Shown piece by piece: positions 39,114 to 45,540 of a stretch of 50,516 bases of DNA. Below the pieces are notes generated by a model. The model saw only the letters and a list, made by a program, of their open reading frames with translations. It was not told where the DNA came from and searched no databases. Both the position numbers and the translations under genes were made by a program. This DNA comes from a virus. The DNA lies in IMG/VR virus record IMGVR_UViG_3300046501_000664, positions 1-50,516 of that record, one strand, 5' to 3'. Within the stretch, counting starts at the first letter, position 1. The number at the start of each line of letters is the position of its first letter.

Positions 39114-39502
39114 GCACCCCTATCGATGTGAAGAAAAACCCGGACGGCTCATGGACTGCCAAAGGCGGCTCATCACTGACGGTCCTGAGTGTTACCGCCG
39201 TGACAGAACACAAGGCGGTGGCTGGCCACGCCGTCGCGATGCGTGCAATTCAGCAGAAAGACCATGGCTGGATCAAGTGCAGTGACAGGCTGCCGGAACT
39301 GGACACCCCCGTTTGGCTGCGCATGCCGGAGAACATCATAACTGTCGGTGAGCGTGGCTCTAGCACTGATGGCTGGATGTGGGCGCGCTGCTACGACTTT
39401 TACTTCAACTCTAGCGGCAAGTGGGACGCCAACGAAAGCGACGCCAGCGATGAGTACGAGCCTACTCACTGGCAGCCCCTTCCAGAGCCACCCACCGAAT
39501 AA
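39110..39502 (+). CDS. DUF551-containing protein
   Basis: The 130-residue protein has an N-terminal beta-rich part and a C-terminal DUF551 domain (G-W-I-K-C-S-D-R-L-P-E at about residue 53 and T-H-W-Q-P-L-P-E-P-P at the end). DUF551 proteins are frequent in phage early operons; the function is unknown. Coupled to both neighbours by overlap or short spacing. Confidence 0.85.
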   Translation: MSTPIDVKKNPDGSWTAKGGSSLTVLSVTAVTEHKAVAGHAVAMRAIQQKDHGWIKCSDRLPELDTPVWLRMPENIITVGERGSSTDGWMWARCYDFYFNSSGKWDANESDASDEYEPTHWQPLPEPPTE

Positions 39503-39520
39503 CCCACCGAGGACCCCACC

Positions 39521-39736
39521 ATGGCCAAACGATTGGAGAAACTTCCGCGCCGCCGCTCAAGCCAAGCTTGGCCACGGTCGGCGGTTCAGCAGTGTTTTGA
39601 TGTTGCTCGCAGCCATATCGCCAGGGCTCGGGGATTCCTCGCGGTAGCAGATAGCAAGTACGCCATGTTGAGCCTGGACGATGCTTGCCATGCTCATGAG
39701 CTGGCCCGCCAGCTGTTGAGGGGGATAAGGAATTGA
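39521..39736 (+). CDS. Small basic hypothetical protein
   Basis: The 71-residue protein has a basic N terminus (M-A-K-R-L-E-K-L-P-R-R-R) and two helices containing H-E-L-A-R-Q-L-L. Short spacing to the DUF551 gene and overlap with the next gene place it in the operon. No family recognised. Confidence 0.65.
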   Translation: MAKRLEKLPRRRSSQAWPRSAVQQCFDVARSHIARARGFLAVADSKYAMLSLDDACHAHELARQLLRGIRN

Positions 39737-39975
39737 TCAACAAAACCGCTAGGTCAGCGTTTGAAAATCACCTGGCCAATGCCTCGGGCATGTCTACAGC
39801 CCATATCCTTGGCTTTGAGCATGAGCTGGGATGGGCGGCAGGTCTGATTTCGTATGCGCTTTTTGCAGGCGATATAACCCACGAAGAGTCGACGCTGATG
39901 CATGAGCGCATAAGGGCTGTCAGAAGTCGCCGGGTCGTCCTGCTCTGTCAGGCGAATCGCCAGGAGGTCGCATGA
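39733..39975 (+). CDS. Hypothetical protein with probable TTG start
   Basis: The 80-residue frame starts at TTG 39733, overlapping the previous stop (TTGA), with GGGG about 9 nt upstream. It reads helical, with G-M-S-T-A-H-I-L-G-F-E-H-E-L-G-W and a basic C terminus. The start is uncertain; the frame is supported by tight overlaps on both sides. Confidence 0.6.
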   Translation: MINKTARSAFENHLANASGMSTAHILGFEHELGWAAGLISYALFAGDITHEESTLMHERIRAVRSRRVVLLCQANRQEVA

Positions 39976-40166
39976 CTACCCCATTGGTGAAAAGCACGCG
40001 AGATGAGCAGTTGGAGGACGTCAGCGCATTCGATATGCGCGATGCCTACCGGCTGGCCGAGCGACGCGGTTTCTACGGCGCCCCAGTCGAGCAGTATGAA
40101 GATCCCGCACCGAATGGCCGGCGCCTTCACGTTCTCAGGTATCGCATCGAGGGTTGCCGTCAATGA
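39972..40166 (+). CDS. Small hypothetical protein
   Basis: The 64-residue product contains D-M-R-D-A-Y-R-L-A-E-R-R-G-F-Y-G-A-P-V-E and ends R-L-H-V-L-R-Y-R-I-E-G. It overlaps the preceding and following genes by ATGA. Function unknown. Confidence 0.65.
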   Translation: MTTPLVKSTRDEQLEDVSAFDMRDAYRLAERRGFYGAPVEQYEDPAPNGRRLHVLRYRIEGCRQ

Positions 40167-40642
40167 GCAGCAACGAGGTTTATGCCGACAGTTTCCAAGC
40201 TCTCGAAATCGATCGCCGGATGTCCGCAGATTCCTCAACTGCATCCGTTGACGATTGGTTCGACGACGAAACCAACGCGCTTATTGCAGCCCGCCAAAAG
40301 TTAGCTGAAAGAAAGCGATTGGCCGGGCTGCCAGGCCGGATAGGCCGCGCAATTAGCCAAATGCAAATTGTTTGCGGCAGCAGCCCTCTCACCCATGAAG
40401 ACGCTCAAGATGGAGCGCAAGGAGTCAGCATGACCTCATCCAAAGAGCTGTCAGAAGTGCCGCCTGCTGAAACGGCGCTCCAGGTATTCACCACTGAAAA
40501 AGGCCTTGAGCCCTGGCTGCAGCAGGTCCGGCTGAAGGTAGACGAGTTCAACAAAACGCTACCTGAATTGACCACACAGAAGGGTCGTGATCGGTATGCG
40601 TCGATGGCGCATCAGATTGCCAAGTCCAAGACTGCTTTATAA
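40163..40642 (+). CDS. N-terminal part of an early gene interrupted by TAA
   Basis: The frame runs from ATG 40163 (ATGA overlap with the previous gene) to TAA at 40640-40642, 159 residues. A second in-frame ATG at 40430 with AAGGAG just upstream begins M-T-S-S-K-E-L-S-E-V-P-P-A-E-T, the usual start of a family of Pseudomonas phage proteins. Codons 1-89 may therefore be a fused upstream gene or a leader. The same frame resumes directly after the stop as the 40646-41506 gene. Confidence 0.7.
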   Translation: MSSNEVYADSFQALEIDRRMSADSSTASVDDWFDDETNALIAARQKLAERKRLAGLPGRIGRAISQMQIVCGSSPLTHEDAQDGAQGVSMTSSKELSEVPPAETALQVFTTEKGLEPWLQQVRLKVDEFNKTLPELTTQKGRDRYASMAHQIAKSKTAL

Positions 40643-40645
40643 GCG

Positions 40646-41506
40646 GTGGGAAAGGCGCTGTCCGCCAAACAGAAGGAGCTCCCGAAGAAGATCGACGCCG
40701 AACGAAAGCGCGTATGGGACACCCTGGAGCTTTGGCAAAAGGAAGTGCGCAAGCCGCTGGATGATTGGCAGGCAGCAGAGGATGCTCGGATCGACCGTCA
40801 CCGTGACGCGATCCTGCGCATCACTATGCTGGCCTCCGACCTCGAAGGGATCATCGTTGACGACCTGCTGGGCCGCATCGAAATGGTCGAGGCGATTGAG
40901 CTGGGTGATCGGTGGCAAGAGTTCGAAACCGAGGCAGCGCGCGCCAAAGACGACTCGCTGAAGACGCTTCGTGACACTCTGGCAGTGCGGCAAAAGCATG
41001 AAGCCGAGCTGGCCGAGATCGCTCGCTTCAATGCTGAAAAAGCTGAGCGGGAACGCGCCGAGCATGAAGCAGCCATTGCCGGTGAAGCAGCGGCGCAAGC
41101 CCAACGGGAAGCCGATCAGCGCGCACAAGCTGAGCGAGAAGCCGCATCACAGCGCGAGCTGCAGTTGAAGCTCCAGGCCGAGCAAGCCGAGCGCGCAGCA
41201 GCACAGGAAAAAGCGGATCGCCTGGCCGCTGAGCAGCGCGCCGAGCAAAACAGAATCGCCGCTGAACGTCGACACGCTGAAGCTGTGGAACAGGCCCGCC
41301 TCGACGAGCTTGCGCGCCAAAAGGCAGCTGCCGAAGAGATCATCCGGCAGGAAAGGCTGCGTGAGGCTGATGTGGAGCATCGCCGCACCATCAACCGCGC
41401 CGCCATCGCAGCGTTCATGACTCACGGTATGACCGAAGCTTGCGCAAAGCAGGCCATCACACTGATTGCCAGCAAGCACATCCCGGCAATCACCATCGCT
41501 TACTGA
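40646..41506 (+). CDS. C-terminal part of the interrupted gene, long coiled coil
   Basis: In the same frame as the previous entry and one codon after its TAA, a GTG opens a 286-residue protein. It has a DUF1351-like segment (P-K-K-I-D-A-E-R-K-R-V-W-D-T-L) followed by a TolA-like Ala/Glu/Arg coiled coil (about residues 110-240) and a C-terminal A-A-I-A-A-F-M-T-H-G-M domain. No good ribosome site precedes the GTG, so it may be expressed only by readthrough or re-initiation. Related proteins lie beside recombination ATPases. Confidence 0.7.
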   Translation: MGKALSAKQKELPKKIDAERKRVWDTLELWQKEVRKPLDDWQAAEDARIDRHRDAILRITMLASDLEGIIVDDLLGRIEMVEAIELGDRWQEFETEAARAKDDSLKTLRDTLAVRQKHEAELAEIARFNAEKAERERAEHEAAIAGEAAAQAQREADQRAQAEREAASQRELQLKLQAEQAERAAAQEKADRLAAEQRAEQNRIAAERRHAEAVEQARLDELARQKAAAEEIIRQERLREADVEHRRTINRAAIAAFMTHGMTEACAKQAITLIASKHIPAITIAY

Positions 41507-41513
41507 GCACCCC

Positions 41514-41657
41514 ATGAGCACCCCACGCATGACCGCCCATATCGATTGGGCCCAGGTCGGCGAGTTCGCGCCTGAGCAATTCACTGGCGACGACCGCGCC
41601 GCATACGAAGACGAGGCCCGCTTGATCGAGCGGGAATGGGAAAACAACGCCAATTGA
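41514..41657 (+). CDS. Small acidic hypothetical protein
   Basis: The 47-residue frame begins M-S-T-P-R-M-T-A-H-I-D-W and ends E-W-E-N-N-A-N. It lies between the coiled-coil gene and the ATPase gene with short gaps. Length limits what can be said, but packing in the operon supports it. Confidence 0.55.
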   Translation: MSTPRMTAHIDWAQVGEFAPEQFTGDDRAAYEDEARLIEREWENNAN

Positions 41658-41668
41658 GGCAACCACTC

Positions 41669-42535
41669 ATGTTCAAGAAAGCTGAACGCAAGCAGGCCAA
41701 GCTAAGGCTGGCACTTGCCGGGCCGTCGGGCTCAGGAAAAACCTACTCCGCCCTGCTCATGGCCAAAGGTCTGGGCGGGCGGATCGCGGTTATCGACACC
41801 GAGCAGGGCAGTGCCTCGCTCTACTCCGACATCGCCGACTTCGATGTTCTAGAGCTGCAGGCGCCCTTCTCGCCTGAACGATACGTTGAGGCCATCACCG
41901 CTGCCGAGACCGCCGGCTACAGCGTACTGATCATAGATAGCTACTCACATGAGTGGACCGGTCCTGGGGGCTGCCTGGAATCGAATGAGGCGCTCGCCCA
42001 CCAGAAGTTTCGGGGCAACACCTGGGCCGCTTGGAACGAAACCACGCCGCGGCACCGGCAGCTCACGAACAAGATCCTTACCAGCACCCTTCACGTCATC
42101 TGCACCATGCGCAGCAAGACGGAAACAGTCCAGGGTGAGGGCAAAAAGATCGTGAAGCTGGGCATGAAGTCCGAACAGCGCGACGGCACCGACTACGAAT
42201 TCACCGTGGTGCTGGACCTGACGCACGACGTGCACACCGCGATGGCTAGCAAGGATCGAACGAAGCTATTCGACAAGCCCGAGCTCATCACCGAGGCAAC
42301 CGGCCAGAAGCTGTTGGCCTGGCTTAACTCAGGTGTCAGTCCGGAGGCGCGCGCCAAAGAGTTGCTGGTGGATGCACTCGCAGACATTGCTAAAGCGCCC
42401 GACATGGCAGGCCTCCAAGCTGCCTTCAATGCCGCGAAAGTGCTCGCCATTGGATTCGATGGGCTTGTCAACCAAGTGGTAACAGCGAAGGACAAACGAA
42501 AAGCTGAGCTGATGCCGATGGAGGAATCTGCATGA
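41669..42535 (+). CDS. P-loop ATPase, AAA_24 / Sak4-like recombination protein
   Basis: The 288-residue protein starts M-F-K-K-A-E-R-K-Q-A-K-L-R-L-A-L and has a Walker A motif G-P-S-G-S-G-K-T near residue 18, a Walker B-like V-L-I-I-D-S-Y-S-H-E-W near residue 88, and the T-L-H-V-I-C-T-M-R-S-K-T block of phage RecA-like AAA_24 proteins. Members called Sak4 anneal single strands in phage recombination. Its place in the left early operon, where lambda has red genes, agrees. Confidence 0.82.
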   Translation: MFKKAERKQAKLRLALAGPSGSGKTYSALLMAKGLGGRIAVIDTEQGSASLYSDIADFDVLELQAPFSPERYVEAITAAETAGYSVLIIDSYSHEWTGPGGCLESNEALAHQKFRGNTWAAWNETTPRHRQLTNKILTSTLHVICTMRSKTETVQGEGKKIVKLGMKSEQRDGTDYEFTVVLDLTHDVHTAMASKDRTKLFDKPELITEATGQKLLAWLNSGVSPEARAKELLVDALADIAKAPDMAGLQAAFNAAKVLAIGFDGLVNQVVTAKDKRKAELMPMEESA

Positions 42536-43257
42536 TCACTCTCGAAACAAGCTCCATTCAGGCCAAGGATATCGACCGCGCCATGCTTGCCCGTGCCATG
42601 GACGGATACTTGGCCAAGGGCAACGTCATCCAGGTGGTGCCCACCAGCCGCAGCCTGTTCAACCCGATCCCGTTCAACAGCGAGCCGATATCGCCTTCGA
42701 CGTACCTCAGTCCGGGTACCGAGTCTGATCCCGCCCGGGCTAAGCGCAACCGTGCGGCCAAGGCTCAGAAGTCGGCATCCGCCCAAGCTTTTGAAGCGGG
42801 TATCGCGGAGAAAATGAGGGACTATTACGACCTTGGCGTCGTTGCCGCGGCGAAGGATCTGCACATCAGCGCCAGGCGGGCTAGCCAAATTGCCGCGACC
42901 TACGGGGTGAAGTTCGCCAGCCGAGCTTCCGCCGCAGCGCGCGAAGAAGATCGCCAGCTGCTCCCGCAGATCCGCCAATGTATCTTCGAGGGCATGAGCC
43001 AGGAGCAGATGTGCGCGAGGCTGGGTATAGGTCGGACGTCGCTCAAACGTATCGCCGGACAGAACGGCCTGCGGTTCCGCCAGGCCGGCGACAAGGAAAA
43101 GGAATTGGCACTGGTCGAGCGGATCAAGGCGGTAAAGGAGCTGGGCTGCACCCGCGCCGCCTGCGCCAGGCACTTGGGGCTGAATGCCAAGGTGCTGATC
43201 AGGCTCATCGACAAATACCTGATTGATTACCCGGTTCGCGGGCGGGGTGAATCGTGA
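42532..43257 (+). CDS. Multi-helix-turn-helix hypothetical protein
   Basis: The 241-residue protein has a disordered N terminus and three successive helix-turn-helix-like segments (G-V-V-A-A-A-K-D-L-H-I-S-A-R-R-A-S, M-S-Q-E-Q-M-C-A-R-L-G-I-G-R-T-S-L and G-C-T-R-A-A-C-A-R-H-L-G-L-N-A). It may be a DNA-binding early regulator. It overlaps the ATPase gene by ATGA. Confidence 0.72.
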   Translation: MITLETSSIQAKDIDRAMLARAMDGYLAKGNVIQVVPTSRSLFNPIPFNSEPISPSTYLSPGTESDPARAKRNRAAKAQKSASAQAFEAGIAEKMRDYYDLGVVAAAKDLHISARRASQIAATYGVKFASRASAAAREEDRQLLPQIRQCIFEGMSQEQMCARLGIGRTSLKRIAGQNGLRFRQAGDKEKELALVERIKAVKELGCTRAACARHLGLNAKVLIRLIDKYLIDYPVRGRGES

Positions 43258-43715
43258 GCAAGGTCCGCAAGGCCTGCAACCGGCGCGTCCAGATTGACCG
43301 CGCCCGCCGGGCCCTGGTGCGAACCAATCACGCCGCGGTGGCCAACGTCGAGCCGGGCGATATCCAGGTGATGGTGAACTGGAAGACCTGCAAGCAGATT
43401 CGCAGCAGGGAGGTGGCTGACGCTCTATGCGACCTGGCCCACTGCTGGACGGTGTACATCGCGGTGTTCTGCCAGGACCCTGCCGGCGCCCAGTACAGCA
43501 AGGCGACCGAGTTCAGCACAGCAGGTATCCACCTGGTGGCGAACCTCGAAGCGCTGATGATCGAAAAGCACGCCGAAGTCTGCGCTTCAGCCAACCAAAA
43601 GCATGTGATCGGTTCGGGCTGGATCGCTGTTCCCGACCAGACAAGCCTCACCGAGGCCCAGGCCAATGCCGTGTTCACCGCCATGGGCGTCTGGCAACGG
43701 GCGCGTGCGGCATGA
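43254..43715 (+). CDS. Hypothetical early phage protein
   Basis: The 153-residue product begins M-S-K-V-R-K-A-C-N-R-R-V and has a central A-D-A-L-C-D-L-A-H-C-W-T-V-Y-I-A-V-F-C stretch. Similar proteins are frequent in Pseudomonas phage early regions but have no assigned function. It overlaps the preceding gene by ATGA. Confidence 0.75.
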   Translation: MSKVRKACNRRVQIDRARRALVRTNHAAVANVEPGDIQVMVNWKTCKQIRSREVADALCDLAHCWTVYIAVFCQDPAGAQYSKATEFSTAGIHLVANLEALMIEKHAEVCASANQKHVIGSGWIAVPDQTSLTEAQANAVFTAMGVWQRARAA

Positions 43716-43900
43716 GGCGCATCAGCACCATGGCCAACGCCCGGCGCCGCGCCCACAACTACAACCTCCCAGCAAGCGGGATAGAACATGACCCCACTAT
43801 GGCGATACCTCACCAAGGCCGCAGGGATGACGGCGCAGATGCTGGCGGATGCTGCCGGCATGACGATTCAACAGGCCCGCGCAGACCTGGCCGAGCTTGA
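43712..43900 (+). CDS. Possible small basic protein overlapping the next gene
   Basis: A 62-codon frame starts in an ATGA overlap with the previous stop and reads M-R-R-I-S-T-M-A-N-A-R-R-R-A-H-N-Y-N-L. Its last 113 nt overlap the 43788 gene in another frame, so only the N-terminal third is likely to be selected. It may be real but short, or chance. Confidence 0.3.
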   Translation: MRRISTMANARRRAHNYNLPASGIEHDPTMAIPHQGRRDDGADAGGCCRHDDSTGPRRPGRA

Positions 43901-44198
43901 GGGCCAGGGCAAGGCGTGTCGCGAGCGCGGCGGCGTAGGCAAACCGCACTTGTGGTGGCGCGCCGGCAGTCGACCGCTGGATAGCCTGGACGTGCTTCTG
44001 CACATGGCTCTCGCGGCGCACTACCACCCTTCCCCGGACAGGCTGCGGGAGATCCTGGCCAGCTCCGGGAACCGCGCCAGGGACAAGGCCACGCAGAAAA
44101 TCGTACTGATGTGCGCGCAGTCCAAGGCACCGCATCAGATCGTGTGGCAAGCCCTTAAGCACTACTTACCCGAGGAACAAGCGCAGGAGGCGGCGTGA
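43788..44198 (+). CDS. Winged-helix-like hypothetical protein
   Basis: The 136-residue protein has an N-terminal helix-turn-helix pattern (M-T-A-Q-M-L-A-D-A-A-G-M-T-I-Q-Q-A-R-A-D-L) and a possible wing (G-K-P-H-L-W-W-R-A), then a helical C terminus. A DNA-binding function is plausible. It is coupled to the next gene by TGATG. Confidence 0.7.
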   Translation: MTPLWRYLTKAAGMTAQMLADAAGMTIQQARADLAELEGQGKACRERGGVGKPHLWWRAGSRPLDSLDVLLHMALAAHYHPSPDRLREILASSGNRARDKATQKIVLMCAQSKAPHQIVWQALKHYLPEEQAQEAA

Positions 44199-44509
44199 TG
44201 GCGATGGATCAGAAGCAGCGTGATCAACGCCGGCACGAAAAGGCCGCCAGGCTGCAGGAAGAGGATCTGCGACTGAAGGTCCGGCCGGGCACCAAGCAGG
44301 CGCTGGCCGAGCTGATGCATTGGGCGGGCATCGAGGAACAGGGCGAGGCGCTGACCCTGATGATTCACCGGCTGCATGAATTAGGGCCTGATCGGGCACT
44401 GCCGTTGCTGGAAGTGCCGCGCCACGAAATCACGGTATCGCCGGTTGTGGCGCGGCGGCTGGAGCTGGCATATCAAAGGGAAGCCTGGCGAGTAGGTCAG
44501 GACGACTAA
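44198..44509 (+). CDS. Hypothetical basic helical protein
   Basis: The 103-residue product has a charged N terminus and a compact middle (L-R-L-K-V-R-P-G-T-K-Q-A-L-A-E-L-M) followed by E-A-L-T-L-M-I-H-R-L-H-E-L-G. The layout resembles ribbon-helix-helix proteins of phages. The ATG at 44198 follows GGAGG by 7 nt and overlaps the previous stop. It converges on the minus-strand 44506 gene. Confidence 0.7.
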   Translation: MAMDQKQRDQRRHEKAARLQEEDLRLKVRPGTKQALAELMHWAGIEEQGEALTLMIHRLHELGPDRALPLLEVPRHEITVSPVVARRLELAYQREAWRVGQDD

Positions 44510-44805
44510 CTGCTGATGGCGGCTCCAGCCTTATCAACAGCCATTTTAGTCAACTCAGAAAGCAACAGGCCGTAGTGTAGGTTTCTTCCAAAGCTGCCTT
44601 CAAGAATGTCCAACGGCAAATTTTCCTCGCTTCTGAGGCTGCCATCTGCCTTGTAAACACCTATGAACGCTGCATCGACTTCCCCTGAGAATAGGCCTAC
44701 GGAAATAGTCGACCTATAGCCGTTCGAATGCAGCTGCTCGTGTCTCTCTGCGTCGGGATATCGCTGGAAGAACTCGAAAAAGCCCCGGTGCCTTTCTTGT
44801 TGCAT
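44506..44805 (-). CDS. Opposite-strand cargo gene in the left early operon
   Basis: The 99-residue protein starts after an excellent ribosome site (AAGGAGATAGAA before the ATG) and is the only minus-strand gene right of 36840. It begins M-Q-Q-E-R-H-R-G-F-F-E-F-F and shows F-I-G-V-Y-K-A-D-G-S-L-R near the middle. Composition is more AT-rich than the flanking operon. Its last 4 nt overlap the previous plus-strand gene. Expression from its own promoter in the lysogen is likely. Function unknown. Confidence 0.7.
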   Translation of the reverse strand: MQQERHRGFFEFFQRYPDAERHEQLHSNGYRSTISVGLFSGEVDAAFIGVYKADGSLRSEENLPLDILEGSFGRNLHYGLLLSELTKMAVDKAGAAISS

Positions 44806-44913
44806 TTCTATCTCCTTGATCCGGCCCTATGCCGGTTAACACCTATAACCCAACCCCACCCCTATTTGCCACTCACCGAGATATCGGAGGGCGGCGCGTA
44901 TCTGGAGATTGCC

Positions 44914-45174
44914 ATGAGCCCAATCCTCGAAAACGAGGTGCGTATCACCCAGGACTGGCGCCAGGCGGCGATCACAACTGCCGATCGCGAGCTATTCCTG
45001 CGCATTGCCCGCTACCTGGCAGAGAGTTCAGGGTCGAGCACCTACATGGCTGGGCGAGTGCTGGACATACCCTGCAGCCGACTGCGCGGTTATCTGCGCC
45101 GGATGGAGAAGCGCGGGTACGTCGTCGCGCACAGCAATGGCTTCAACAATATCAATTGGAGGCTCGCCCCATGA
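44914..45174 (+). CDS. Small winged-helix-like DNA-binding protein
   Basis: The 86-residue product begins M-S-P-I-L-E-N-E-V-R-I-T-Q-D-W-R. It contains a helix-turn-helix-like segment (Y-M-A-G-R-V-L-D-I-P-C-S-R-L-R-G-Y-L-R-R) and a wing-like K-R-G-Y-V-V-A-H-S-N-G-F. The ATG at 44914 has GGAG upstream. A regulator role is plausible. Confidence 0.72.
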   Translation: MSPILENEVRITQDWRQAAITTADRELFLRIARYLAESSGSSTYMAGRVLDIPCSRLRGYLRRMEKRGYVVAHSNGFNNINWRLAP

Positions 45175-45473
45175 GCAAACGAGCCATCCATTACGAGCCT
45201 GACGCAGATGAATCGGACCGTACGTTCTGCGGTACCGAAGGTGAGTTCGAACCCCAGCACTTCACGGCTTGGGTGGCGCTGGTGACTTGCAAGCGTTGTC
45301 GCCGAGTCCTCGAAAAGATCCAGGCCCGGCGCGATGCCAATGCAGTTCTGTCCAAAGCGCACCAGTGGGATCTTCTCAGTGCGCGCGCCCTAGAACTCGG
45401 CTATCCGAGCCTGTGGGACGCCCATTCCGATCTGCACGTGATCAAAGGCAAGTCGCCGCTCTCAGACTTCTAA
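45171..45473 (+). CDS. Small protein with a cysteine pair
   Basis: The 100-residue product starts M-S-K-R-A-I-H-Y-E-P-D and has T-F-C-G-T near residue 20 and T-C-K-R-C-R near residue 41, which could hold a metal. It overlaps the previous gene by ATGA and precedes the methyltransferase gene. Function unknown. Confidence 0.7.
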   Translation: MSKRAIHYEPDADESDRTFCGTEGEFEPQHFTAWVALVTCKRCRRVLEKIQARRDANAVLSKAHQWDLLSARALELGYPSLWDAHSDLHVIKGKSPLSDF

Positions 45474-45540
45474 TCCTTCCCCCATTCACCTATCACGCTG
45501 AACGCCTCGGCAGGCGGGCGGCTGTCTGAAAGGAATACCT

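Noticed and set aside
42193-43173. A 326-codon minus-strand frame opposite the ATPase and multi-HTH genes
   Set aside because: It has low-complexity content typical of antisense reading of high-GC genes, while the plus-strand genes have motifs, ribosome sites and ATGA overlaps.
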